A stretch of 43,614 bases of DNA from Parapedobacter soli (GTDB lineage Bacteria; Bacteroidota; Bacteroidia; Sphingobacteriales; Sphingobacteriaceae). A model generated the notes under the pieces. It saw only the letters and a list, made by a program, of their open reading frames with translations, ran no database searches and had not been told where the DNA came from. The DNA is taken from the NCBI RefSeq assembly GCF_025460835.1, contig NZ_JAMXAY010000041.1, positions 1 to 43,614 of the forward strand, written 5' to 3'. This document shows, in pieces, positions 28,168-36,819 of this stretch (positions within the stretch are counted from its first letter, which is position 1; each line of letters starts with the position of its first letter). The position numbers and the translations under genes were made by a program.

Positions 28168-28992
28168 ATGAGTATAAAAGTCGCCATACAAGGTATCAAA
28201 GGATGCTTCCATGAAGAAGCAGCTTACAAGTATTTTGGCAATGATATTGAAACTGTAGAATGCGAGTCATTTAAAAAAACCTGCGAATTGCTTAAGCATG
28301 GCCAGGTCGACCACGTCGTAATGGCTATCGAAAACTCCATCGCCGGCGGATTATTGCCAAATCATGCCCTGCTGCGCGATTACCGCTTCACCATCATCGG
28401 TGAAGTATATCTGCACATCAAACTCCACCTGTTGGCTGTTCCCGGCACCACTATCCAAGACATCAAGTTCGTCGAATCACATCCCATTGCCTTACAGCAA
28501 TGCAGCGACTTCCTTGAAGAAAATCCACAGTTCAAAGTCACCGAGGGAGAAGACACTGCCGGAAGTGCAAAAAAGGTAAGCGAGTTGCAGCTAACAGATA
28601 CCGCCGCAATTGCCAATCAACTATCAGCGAAGTTATATGGGTTGGATATCCTGGAAAGACGTATTGAAACCAACAAAAAAAACTATACCCGGTTCCTTAT
28701 CCTAGCTAGGGAAGCAGTAGAAAAAGAAAATACCAACAAAGCCATGCTTTCATTCCAGACTGGCAATGGGGTAGGGTCACTCTCCAATGTGCTGAAATGT
28801 TTCGCTGAGCAAAATATCAACCTCAGCCGTATACAATCTATGCCGGTGTTGGGCAAACGCAATGAATATGAGTTCTATGTAGATTTGGAATGGCAAAACC
28901 AGGCTGACTATGAGGCTGCAATACGCCGGGTATTAAAGCATACAAATAATTTCAACATCATGGGCGAATATGTAAAAAATGATAAGGTTTGA
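28168..28992 (+). CDS. pheA: prephenate dehydratase
   Basis: 274 aa. Converts prephenate to phenylpyruvate, the committed step to phenylalanine. The catalytic PDT domain spans about 1-185: VAIQGIKGCFHEEAAYKYFG, VMAIENSIAGGLL, VESHPIALQQCSDFL, and the signature NYTRFLIL with the TRF motif. A C-terminal ACT domain (about 193-270) has GVGSLSNVLKCFAEQNINLS and SRIQSMP, the Phe-binding regulatory region. So control is likely twofold: allosteric by Phe, and transcriptional through the attenuator 17 bases upstream. There is no fused chorismate mutase; that activity is in the next gene. First structural gene of the operon. Confidence 0.96.
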   Translation: MSIKVAIQGIKGCFHEEAAYKYFGNDIETVECESFKKTCELLKHGQVDHVVMAIENSIAGGLLPNHALLRDYRFTIIGEVYLHIKLHLLAVPGTTIQDIKFVESHPIALQQCSDFLEENPQFKVTEGEDTAGSAKKVSELQLTDTAAIANQLSAKLYGLDILERRIETNKKNYTRFLILAREAVEKENTNKAMLSFQTGNGVGSLSNVLKCFAEQNINLSRIQSMPVLGKRNEYEFYVDLEWQNQADYEAAIRRVLKHTNNFNIMGEYVKNDKV

Positions 28993-29074
28993 TTGAACCG
29001 AAATGATGTGTGTACATCACCCGAAAAAACAACGTGTAAAAAAACAAAAAAGAAGAAAATAAAAAGAAGAGAAA

Positions 29075-30181
29075 ATGAAACAGACATTAGACATTGTACC
29101 CTTGAAATCATGGATTGATACCGGCGACTTGCCATTGGTCATAGCCGGACCATGCAGTGCCGAAACGGAAGAACAAGTATTGGCCACTGCTCACCTACTT
29201 GCCAATACTGGCAAAGTAAACGTACTCCGCGCAGGTATCTGGAAACCTCGTACACGCCCCGGTGAGTTTGAAGGTATCGGCAGCATTGGCCTGCAATGGC
29301 TGCGTAAGGCCAAAGACGAAACGGGTTTGCCTATCACAACGGAGGTCGCCACGGCCAAACACGTTGAAGAGGCCCTCGCTGCCGGCGTGGATATCCTGTG
29401 GATAGGAGCCCGTTCTACCGCCAATCCCTTCACCGTACAAGAAATAGCCGATGCGTTGAAAGGTGTAGATGTACCGGTATTAGTCAAAAACCCGGTTAAC
29501 CCAGACCTCTCCCTTTGGTTAGGTGCCCTCGAACGCGTAAACCGTGCCGGTATCAGAAAACTGGGTGCTATACACCGAGGTTTCTCCTCCTACGAAAAAA
29601 CGGCATTCCGCAATGAGCCGATGTGGGATCTGGCGATCCAGCTCAAAACGATGGTACCCGAACTTCCCGTGATTAACGATCCCAGCCATATCTGTGGCAA
29701 CCGCGAGTTGATACCTTACATTGCACAAAAAGCACTGGACATGGACATGCAGGGGCTTATCATCGAATCGCATATCGACCCCTCCGTGGCATGGACCGAT
29801 GCAAAACAACAAGTGACTCCGCAAGCACTTGCCGAAATCATTACGAACCTCGTTGCCAGACACGCAGAGTCAAACGATCCTGTATTCGAAGACAAGCTAG
29901 CCGAATTCAGAAAAGACATCGATAAGCTGGACGACCAAATTATCAAAATCATAAGCGACCGGATGAAAATCGTTGAAAAGATCGGCGAATACAAGCGCGA
30001 CAATAATGTGACCATCCTGCAAGTAAGCCGCTGGGACGAGATTATCCAAAAGCGCAGCAATGTGGCACAGGCTCTTAAGCTCGATAAGGAATTCACCGTG
30101 AAGCTGCTTGAGCTCATCCACAACGAATCTATCCGCAAGCAAAATGAAATTATGAACACCACACCAGCAGCGGAGGCATAA
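29075..30181 (+). CDS. 3-deoxy-7-phosphoheptulonate synthase fused to chorismate mutase (type II)
   Basis: 368 aa. The N-terminal part (about 1-265) is a DAHP synthase of the KDO8P-synthase-like (type I beta) group: VIAGPCSAETEEQ with the metal Cys, GIWKPRTRPGEFEGIG, TTEVATAKHVEEAL, VINDPSHICGNRELI with the metal His, and LIIESHIDPSVAWTDAKQQV. It condenses phosphoenolpyruvate and erythrose 4-phosphate, the entry to the shikimate pathway. The C-terminal part (about 275-358) is an AroQ-type chorismate mutase: FRKDIDKLDDQIIKIISDRM and VEKIGEYKRDNN, making prephenate for PheA. The two ends of the aromatic route are thus joined in one protein. The stop overlaps the aroA ATG as TAATG. The 82-bp gap after pheA has only a weak hairpin (GATGT/ACATC) and is A-rich. 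Confidence 0.95.
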   Translation: MKQTLDIVPLKSWIDTGDLPLVIAGPCSAETEEQVLATAHLLANTGKVNVLRAGIWKPRTRPGEFEGIGSIGLQWLRKAKDETGLPITTEVATAKHVEEALAAGVDILWIGARSTANPFTVQEIADALKGVDVPVLVKNPVNPDLSLWLGALERVNRAGIRKLGAIHRGFSSYEKTAFRNEPMWDLAIQLKTMVPELPVINDPSHICGNRELIPYIAQKALDMDMQGLIIESHIDPSVAWTDAKQQVTPQALAEIITNLVARHAESNDPVFEDKLAEFRKDIDKLDDQIIKIISDRMKIVEKIGEYKRDNNVTILQVSRWDEIIQKRSNVAQALKLDKEFTVKLLELIHNESIRKQNEIMNTTPAAEA

Positions 30182-31437
30182 TGGCGAATCGGGTAATCGG
30201 GCTATTCCACCCAACAAAGTCGCTCGGCGGCACCGTAAAGCTCACTGGGTCGAAAAGCGAGAGTAACCGGGCATTGATTATCGAAGCCCTCGGACACGGC
30301 AGCGTAACGATTGAAAACCTTTCCGAAGCTGCCGATACCGTAGTGTTGAGGGAAGCACTCACCAAAGTAACGGCGGCCGACAGGGATTCTGAAATACCGA
30401 TCGATATCGGCCCTGCTGGTACGGCCATGCGGTTCTTAACCGCCTATTTAAGCATAACAAGCGGCCGTTACCAACTCACAGGTAGCGAACGGATGCAGCA
30501 GCGGCCCATTGGCATATTGGTAGAGGCACTGAAAACGTTGGGGGCCAACATCCAGTATACCGGACAACCGGGCTATCCCCCACTCGCCATCCAGGGTGGC
30601 TTAGATCAGCAGACCACCGCTATACGAATAAAAGGCGATGTAAGCAGCCAATACTTATCGGCGTTATTACTCGTCGCTAGCGCCCTGCCTCACGGATTGC
30701 AACTACAAATCGAGGGCGAACTTACCTCTCGCCCCTACCTCACCATGACGCTGGACATGCTAGCAGAGGCCGGTGTATCACATCATTGGGTGGCCAACAC
30801 CATCACCGTCGCTCCCCAGACGGTAAAACCCTGCCAATTGGTCATCGAACCCGATTGGAGCGCAGCATCTTATTGGTATGCAATGGTGGCTTTGGCCGAT
30901 AAAGCCAATCTCTTCCTACCGAACCTGAAAGAGAATACCCTCCAGGGAGATGCCGCAATAGCAACCATCATGGCTGACTTCGGAGTAATCTCCTCGTTTG
31001 AAAACGGCGGCTTGCGCATCCAGAAAACGATATCCGGCGGTACCGGCGAGAAAAAAACACTCGACTTTACCGAATGCCCCGATCTTGCCCAAACAGTCAT
31101 TGTTTGTGCAGCAGCTCAGCGACGGAATCTCTCATTCACAGGCCTGCATACGCTCCGGATCAAGGAAACAGACCGGGTAGCGGCATTGCAACACGAACTG
31201 GCTAAAATAGGGGTGCAGCTGATAGAAGATGGTACCGTATACCATCTCCATACCGAAGGTTTGTTCCGCCCGGTAAGTCTGACCATCGACACATACGAAG
31301 ATCACCGGATGGCCATGGCATTTGCACCACTGGCATTGGTATTCCATGGCGTACGGATCAATGAACCCAATGTGGTAGAAAAATCATATCCCGACTTTTG
31401 GAAACATTTGAAACAACAGGGATTTATTATATCTTAG
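30181..31437 (+). CDS. aroA: 3-phosphoshikimate 1-carboxyvinyltransferase (EPSP synthase)
   Basis: 418 aa. Transfers the enolpyruvyl group of phosphoenolpyruvate to shikimate 3-phosphate. Family landmarks: the N-terminal LTGSKSESNRALI with the conserved Lys-Ser, the PEP loop IGPAGTAMRFLTA (about 76-87), RMQQRPIGILVEALKTLGA, GDVSSQYLSALLL, and the C-terminal LRIKETDRVAAL and YEDHRMAMAF. At the position of the E. coli Pro101 (TAMRP) this enzyme has Phe85 (TAMRF), seemingly usual in the phylum. The start overlaps the previous stop by one base. aroC follows after 24 bases. Confidence 0.96.
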   Translation: MANRVIGLFHPTKSLGGTVKLTGSKSESNRALIIEALGHGSVTIENLSEAADTVVLREALTKVTAADRDSEIPIDIGPAGTAMRFLTAYLSITSGRYQLTGSERMQQRPIGILVEALKTLGANIQYTGQPGYPPLAIQGGLDQQTTAIRIKGDVSSQYLSALLLVASALPHGLQLQIEGELTSRPYLTMTLDMLAEAGVSHHWVANTITVAPQTVKPCQLVIEPDWSAASYWYAMVALADKANLFLPNLKENTLQGDAAIATIMADFGVISSFENGGLRIQKTISGGTGEKKTLDFTECPDLAQTVIVCAAAQRRNLSFTGLHTLRIKETDRVAALQHELAKIGVQLIEDGTVYHLHTEGLFRPVSLTIDTYEDHRMAMAFAPLALVFHGVRINEPNVVEKSYPDFWKHLKQQGFIIS

Positions 31438-31461
31438 CCACCATCGTAAGCTACAATCAAT

Positions 31462-32562
31462 ATGGCGGGAAATTCATTTGGAGATATATTTCGTATTACC
31501 ACGTTCGGTGAGTCGCATGGTGCGGCCATTGGGGTCATTATAGACGGATGCCCGGCGAACATCGCAATAGACGAGTCGTTCATCCAATCCGAATTGGATA
31601 AACGTCGGCCAGGTCAATCCAAGATCACCACGCAACGTAAAGAAAGCGATACAGCCCAAATACTATCCGGCGTGTTTGAAGGCAAGACCACAGGTACACC
31701 ATTAGCCATGGTCATTCCCAATGAGGACCAACGGTCGAAGGATTATTCGCACATCAAGGATAAGTATCGGCCGTCACACGCGGATTACACGTACCAAGTC
31801 AAATATGGCATCCGTGATTACCGTGGTGGTGGGCGCTCGTCAGCCCGCGAGACAGCTGCGCGAGTCGCTGCTGGTGCGGTCGCAAAAAGCCTCCTCGCAC
31901 AATCGGGTATCCGCATTTTCGCCCATGTATCCGGTGTCGGAAAAATCGAAGCTCCAAACCTGGAGCCACTGCCAATCGACGAGCTTATCCAAATCCGTGA
32001 AAGCAATATCGTACGTTGCGCCGACCCCGCCACGGCCAATGAGATGGTCGATTTCATTGATAGCATCCGTAAAGCCGGCGACACCGTGGGCGGCCGCATT
32101 AGCGTGGTCATCCAACAAGTACCCGTAGGATTGGGCGAACCAGTTTTCGATAAATTACATGCCGATTTGGCTAAAGCTATGTTGAGCATCAATGCGGTTC
32201 ACGGTTTCGAATACGGGTCTGGATTTGCCGGATCGGAAATGCAAGGGTCCGAGCATAATGATATTTTCGTTAACCCCGAAGCAGATGCGCAACACCTCAA
32301 AACGTTGACGAACTTCTCAGGAGGTATTCAAGGGGGGATATCAAACGGCATGGATATAACATTCAGGGTGGCGTTCAAACCCGTAGCCACCATCATGCGT
32401 CCGCAACAAACAATTGACCAAACCGGCAAAAGCACCGAAATCACCGGCAAAGGCAGGCACGATCCGTGTGTGGTACCACGGGCAGTAATCATTGTAGAAG
32501 CAATGGCAGCGCTGGTAATGGCCGACCATTTACTCAAAAACCGGATTTATGAAACAAAATAA
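31462..32562 (+). CDS. aroC: chorismate synthase
   Basis: 366 aa. Makes chorismate from EPSP with reduced FMN, the last step of the shikimate pathway. The three family signatures are clear: [19 protein letters not shown] (start), [16 protein letters not shown], and [20 protein letters not shown] (about 125-144). [13 protein letters not shown] and [17 protein letters not shown] complete the C-terminal half. Full length. Its last 14 bases overlap the ROK kinase start, so the kinase is translated with it. Confidence 0.97.
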   Translation: MAGNSFGDIFRITTFGESHGAAIGVIIDGCPANIAIDESFIQSELDKRRPGQSKITTQRKESDTAQILSGVFEGKTTGTPLAMVIPNEDQRSKDYSHIKDKYRPSHADYTYQVKYGIRDYRGGGRSSARETAARVAAGAVAKSLLAQSGIRIFAHVSGVGKIEAPNLEPLPIDELIQIRESNIVRCADPATANEMVDFIDSIRKAGDTVGGRISVVIQQVPVGLGEPVFDKLHADLAKAMLSINAVHGFEYGSGFAGSEMQGSEHNDIFVNPEADAQHLKTLTNFSGGIQGGISNGMDITFRVAFKPVATIMRPQQTIDQTGKSTEITGKGRHDPCVVPRAVIIVEAMAALVMADHLLKNRIYETK

Positions 32563-33412
32563 CCAGTTCGTAATCGCTTCAGATATCGGAGGGACTCATA
32601 TTACTGCTGCCCTCGTAGACACTACCGATTGGAAGGTAGTCACCGAATCTATCGTCAGGCATTGTGTAAATTCACACGCTGATGCTAAATCGATTTTATC
32701 GGCTTGGGCAGCTCCGTTTCAGGAAATTATTAGAAGTAACCCAGCATTATCAGCCACACCGTCCATAGGAATCGCAATGCCTGGGCCGTTCGATTATGAA
32801 TGCGGAATTTCGCATATGCGCGACCAAGATAAGTACGATAGCTTGTATGGAATGGATATCCGAAAGGAATTGGCAGAGCGGCTCGGTATAAGTGGTGGAA
32901 ACATTCGGTTTATGAACGATGCAGCCGCATTCTTACAGGGAGAAGTCTTTGCTGGAAAACATCATGACCACACTAAGATCCTAGGTATTACGTTGGGTAC
33001 CGGACTTGGTACCGCAGTCTGGGAAAAAGGTAGCAACGCGGTAGATGCTGACTTATGGAAAACTCCGTATCGCGACAGCAATGCGGAAGAACATCTCGTG
33101 ACCCGATGGTTCGTGCGGGAAGCCGCCAAATACGACATAACGGTAACGGGCCTCAGGGAGTTACTACAGGTCCGGGATAATAGTACCGCCGTCGACGATA
33201 TTCTAGCCGAATACAGCAACCACCTGCTCGCTTTCATCCATTTTTTCAGTAGCAAAGAGGCTACCAATAAGTTCATTATAGGAGGCAATATCTCCAAAGC
33301 GTGGAACGTGTTCCGGGCATTTAATCCCGATGCCTTCGAAAATTTCGATATACATATCAGCCAATTAGGCGAAGATGCTGCATTGATTGGTGCAGCTGCA
33401 CAGTTTGCCTAA
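32549..33412 (+). CDS. ROK-family sugar kinase-like protein
   Basis: 287 aa. The ATP-binding phosphate-1 motif DIGGTH is at 12-17 and the second motif [10 protein letters not shown] at about 148-157. [11 protein letters not shown] and [13 protein letters not shown] (with the candidate catalytic Asp in NDA) match ROK glucokinases. The zinc-binding CxCGxxGCxE motif of typical ROK members is absent: the equivalent stretch has no cysteines. It is therefore either a zinc-free branch or a protein with changed activity. No DNA-binding domain is present. It overlaps aroC by 14 bases, ending the aromatic operon. Sugar specificity and the reason for this location are unknown. Confidence 0.85.
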   Translation: MKQNNQFVIASDIGGTHITAALVDTTDWKVVTESIVRHCVNSHADAKSILSAWAAPFQEIIRSNPALSATPSIGIAMPGPFDYECGISHMRDQDKYDSLYGMDIRKELAERLGISGGNIRFMNDAAAFLQGEVFAGKHHDHTKILGITLGTGLGTAVWEKGSNAVDADLWKTPYRDSNAEEHLVTRWFVREAAKYDITVTGLRELLQVRDNSTAVDDILAEYSNHLLAFIHFFSSKEATNKFIIGGNISKAWNVFRAFNPDAFENFDIHISQLGEDAALIGAAAQFA

Positions 33413-33434
33413 TAGAAAACGCTTAGATCAAACA

Positions 33435-35855
33435 TCAAACAAATAATGCCGGATATTGCTTGGGATTTGAATCGTGCATAATGGCGTACACTGCTTCGAT
33501 AACATCGTCTGCCGAGGGTTTAGAAAAATAATCGCCATCAGATCCGTAGGGAGGACGATGAGCCTTGGCCGTCAATGTGCGGGGCTGGCCATCAAGGTGG
33601 TAATACCCGTTTTGTACTTCCAGTACCTGCTGCAGGATAAATGCCGATGCACCACCCGGTACGTCTTCATCCACCACCAATAATTTGTTGGTTTTACTAA
33701 GTGACTGCGCACACACGTGCTCCTCGTCAAATGGCTGCAGGGTTTGGGGATCGACAATTTCAATAGAAATACCCAGTTTAACCAACTCTGCCGATGCTTC
33801 CTGTACCACGCGCAAGGTCGATCCATAGGACACGACAGTCACATCCTCGCCGGGCCTAACAATTTCCGCTTTACCTAATGGCACGGTGAATTCACCAACG
33901 TTCATTGGCATACGCTCTTTAATCCGATAGCCATTGAGGCATTCGATGACCAGCGCTGGTTCATCTGACCGCAACAACGTATTATACATGCCCGCCGCCT
34001 GTGTCATATTCCGTGGCACACACACATGGATCCCCCGAAGGGACCCCAATATCATGCTCATCGGCGAACCCGAATGCCATATACCCTCCAATCGATGGCC
34101 CCGCGTACGAATAATCAACGGCGCTTTCTGTCCGCCTTTCGTGCGGTAGCTCAAGCTCGCCACATCATCCGTAAGAACCGTAAGGCCATATACCAGATAA
34201 TCCAGGTATTGAATCTCAGCAATAGGTCTCAATCCACGCATCGCCAATCCCATACCTTGCCCAATAATAGCGGCCTCGCGGATACCGGTGTCGAAAATCC
34301 GATGTTCACCGAACTTAGCTTGCAACCCAGCAAACCCCTGGTTCACATCACCAATTTTACCTACATCTTCACCAAACGCCACAATACGGACATCGCGTGC
34401 AAAATTAGCGTCGAAACAAGCGTTCAGCACTTCACGGCCATCTACAGGCTTGCTATCTCCATCATATATTGCTGCAACACTAGGCAGGTGCTGCGGCGCT
34501 TCGTGGGTTTCTGAGAATAGATAGGAATTATAGCGATTGTGATTAACTTGCTGCTTCTCGCGGTACCAAGCCAACAATGCGGCCTTTTCGTCACTTTGCG
34601 TTCCCCGCAATAGGCGGATGGCCCGCCTAACCGTGCCGTATACCTCTTTAAGGGATGGCTCAGTCAGCGACTTCAACTCATTGAGCAGCATCTGCGTCGT
34701 TTCATGAGGGATTGCTGCCAACAGCTCAATGGCCTCATCAACTTCCTTTTTCAGGGTTTTGTTGTAATCTGCCCAGGCACGCCGCTGTTCAGCACGTACT
34801 CCATCTTTCGATGCGCGCTCAATAGCACTCAATTCCTCATCATCAGCGATCCCCGATTCAATCATCCATGCTCGCATTTTGGAGATACAATCGTATTCTT
34901 CTTCCCATGCTAGTCGCTCGGCAGACTTATAACGCTCGTGCGAGCCCGACGATGAATGGCCCTGCGGCTGGGTCATCTCGGTTACATGTATCAAAACAGG
35001 GATATGTTGTTCCCGGCTTATTTTAGCCGCTTGTTCGTAGGTTTCGCAAAGGCCTGGGTAATCCCATCCCCTCACTTTGAAAATTTCCAGCCCGTCACCT
35101 TTCTCATCACGTTGGAATCCCTTCAGCACTTCAGATATATCGGCTTTGGTCGTCTGTATGTCGTTCGATACCGAGATGCCATAACCATCGTCCCATATCG
35201 AAATCACGACCGGAATCTGCCGTACCCCCGCCGCATTTACAGCCTCAAAAAACACCCCTTCCGATGTCGATGCATTACCCACTGTACCAAACGCAACCTC
35301 ATTACCATTATTCGAAAAAATACCCATATCTGCCAAGTCGGGATTATTCCGATACATTTTAGATGCCATTCCGAATCCCAGCAAACGGGGCATCTGCCCC
35401 CCCGTCGTCGAGATGTCGGCAGCAGTGTTTTTCATCAATGTTTGGTCAACCCATTGCCCATCAGGGGTAAGCATGCGTGTGGCAAAATGACTATTCATCT
35501 GCCGGCCAGCTGATGACGGGTCGGCATTAACATCAGGGTGTGCGTACAATTGCGAAAAAAACTGATAGACCGAGACAATACCCGCCGCAAACATAAAAGT
35601 CTGGTCCCGGTAATACCCAGACCGCCAATCACCAAGTTGAAACACTTTCGCCATCGCTATCTGTGCCAACTCCTTCCCATCACCGAAAACCCCAAATTTG
35701 GCCTTTCCAGTCAAAACTTCCTTCCGCCCCAACAAACTAACGGCCCTGCTCTCTACGGCAATCCGGTAATCATCGATAACGATGGATTTGAAATCATCGT
35801 AACTAAGTTTGGCGCGGGTAGGGTATTCGCTTTGTTTAATATGGGTCTCAGACAT
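33435..35855 (-). CDS. 2-oxo-acid dehydrogenase E1 component, alpha and beta subunits fused
   Basis: 806 aa. The thiamine-diphosphate-dependent E1 of a branched-chain 2-oxo-acid (or pyruvate/acetoin type) dehydrogenase complex. The alpha half (about 1-400) has TSEGVFFEAVNAAGVRQIPV and ISIWDDGYGISV around the ThDP site. The beta half (about 480-800) has VAFGEDVGKIGDVNQGFAGL, DTGIREAAIIGQGMGLAMRG and the C-terminal transketolase domain with LLVVDEDVPGGASAFILQQV. In most bacteria the halves are separate genes; the fused form is common in Bacteroidota. E2 and E3 genes are not in this window. It has its own promoter and is convergent with the ROK gene across 22 bases. Confidence 0.93.
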   Translation of the reverse strand: MSETHIKQSEYPTRAKLSYDDFKSIVIDDYRIAVESRAVSLLGRKEVLTGKAKFGVFGDGKELAQIAMAKVFQLGDWRSGYYRDQTFMFAAGIVSVYQFFSQLYAHPDVNADPSSAGRQMNSHFATRMLTPDGQWVDQTLMKNTAADISTTGGQMPRLLGFGMASKMYRNNPDLADMGIFSNNGNEVAFGTVGNASTSEGVFFEAVNAAGVRQIPVVISIWDDGYGISVSNDIQTTKADISEVLKGFQRDEKGDGLEIFKVRGWDYPGLCETYEQAAKISREQHIPVLIHVTEMTQPQGHSSSGSHERYKSAERLAWEEEYDCISKMRAWMIESGIADDEELSAIERASKDGVRAEQRRAWADYNKTLKKEVDEAIELLAAIPHETTQMLLNELKSLTEPSLKEVYGTVRRAIRLLRGTQSDEKAALLAWYREKQQVNHNRYNSYLFSETHEAPQHLPSVAAIYDGDSKPVDGREVLNACFDANFARDVRIVAFGEDVGKIGDVNQGFAGLQAKFGEHRIFDTGIREAAIIGQGMGLAMRGLRPIAEIQYLDYLVYGLTVLTDDVASLSYRTKGGQKAPLIIRTRGHRLEGIWHSGSPMSMILGSLRGIHVCVPRNMTQAAGMYNTLLRSDEPALVIECLNGYRIKERMPMNVGEFTVPLGKAEIVRPGEDVTVVSYGSTLRVVQEASAELVKLGISIEIVDPQTLQPFDEEHVCAQSLSKTNKLLVVDEDVPGGASAFILQQVLEVQNGYYHLDGQPRTLTAKAHRPPYGSDGDYFSKPSADDVIEAVYAIMHDSNPKQYPALFV

Positions 35856-35874
35856 AATTAAATTGCGTTTGCTC

Positions 35875-35904
35875 CAAAAATAGAGAAAAAAAATTTGTTC
35901 AAAA
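35875..35904 (-). promoter_or_regulatory. promoter of the fused E1 gene
   Basis: On the minus strand TTTTG (35904-35900) and TATTTTTG (35882-35875) match the -33 and -7 boxes with a 17-base spacer, 19 bases before the ATG. Confidence 0.55.
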
Positions 35905-36060
35905 GCTACATTTGCTTTTAAATCCAGGCGCAGTTATCGGTTTTGGCAAAATTGGCCATTCATTGGGCGCGACATTCACCGGTCACCTCCAGTATCACCA
36001 AATCCGCCCGTATCATTCAAACAATAATATAACGTCTCCCGAGGGAAAACATTGCCTCCG

Positions 36061-36255
36061 CTAGCCCAGTAATTTCGTTACGCGGCCAATCTGCCCATCT
36101 TCTAATCTCACCTTGATACCCCTCGAATGGAATGAGGAAGACGTAAGAATATCCTTCACTACGCCCTCAGTAAGGCGCCCTGTGCGTTGGTCCTTCTTTA
36201 GGATTACCGCAACCTCCAAGCCCGGGTAAATGTCCTTACGGTATTTTCCTTCCAT
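36061..36255 (-). CDS. YwbE family protein
   Basis: 64 aa, full length for the family. The pattern is typical: YPGLEVAVILKKDQRTGRLT, then GVVKDILTSSSFHSRGIKVR, then LEDGQIGRVTKLL, a small SH3-like beta-barrel with basic residues. Its function is unknown; an RNA or DNA link has been assumed only from the fold. It lies 24 bases after the Dabb gene on the same strand and may be co-transcribed with it. The next 205 bases downstream contain no gene on this strand. Confidence 0.88.
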   Translation of the reverse strand: MEGKYRKDIYPGLEVAVILKKDQRTGRLTEGVVKDILTSSSFHSRGIKVRLEDGQIGRVTKLLG

Positions 36256-36279
36256 ACAGTCTGCCGTCGGGATATGGGT

Positions 36280-36750
36280 TTAATTCAACCAAGAATCATG
36301 CACCACCACCTTATTCCAAAATTTGGAATATTTCTCGATGGCCGCAAGGTGAATGGGATGGGTCTCGTACGTATTGATATCCTCCATGGTATCAAAATAC
36401 ACCAACAGGTTGTATGTAAAACTATTATCCACCACATCGCGGTCGTGTGTGCTGGCCGCTCTCCCGTAATGGAGCGATTTGATCGTAGGAATAGCTTTCA
36501 GTTCCTCAAAAAAACCAGCGAAATCCTTAATCTCTTGTTCAGATAGCCCATCGTTGAGCCAAAAAAGCACGTAGTGTGCAATCACTTCTTTGTTTTCCAT
36601 TGTCTCGTTATTTTCGTCGTTTGTGTTTGTTTGATCGTTCTCCTGATTTGATGTAGGGGGTGCACACGCAGCCACCAAACTGCTACCTATCCCTGCCAGA
36701 GCAACTGCTGTCCCCGCTCGTTTAATAAAATGCCGTCTTTCCATATCCAT
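36280..36750 (-). CDS. Dabb-domain (stress-responsive alpha/beta barrel) lipoprotein
   Basis: 156 aa. The N-terminus has both a twin-arginine pattern (MERRHFIKRAGTAVALAGIG) and a lipobox ending in VAAC, so a Tat-exported lipoprotein is likely. A low-complexity N/E/T-rich linker (about 32-53) leads to a ferredoxin-like Dabb domain: VIAHYVLFWLNDGLSEQEI, SLHYGRAA, YNLLVYFDTMEDINTYETHP, and the final VVVHDSWL. The role is unknown; Dabb proteins are dimeric and sometimes bind small aromatics. An alternative ATG two codons in gives the same signal. Probably co-transcribed with ywbE. Confidence 0.85.
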   Translation of the reverse strand: MDMERRHFIKRAGTAVALAGIGSSLVAACAPPTSNQENDQTNTNDENNETMENKEVIAHYVLFWLNDGLSEQEIKDFAGFFEELKAIPTIKSLHYGRAASTHDRDVVDNSFTYNLLVYFDTMEDINTYETHPIHLAAIEKYSKFWNKVVVHDSWLN

Positions 36751-36819
36751 TTATTTGTTGTTAATTTGTTTGACCTATAGCTCGGCTTTACCGCTTCATC
36801 CCATTAACGCCAGTGCTCC

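Noticed and set aside
28993-29074. second attenuator before the DAHP synthase gene
   Set aside because: Only a weak GATGT/ACATC hairpin is present; there is no T-run, no leader peptide and no promoter.
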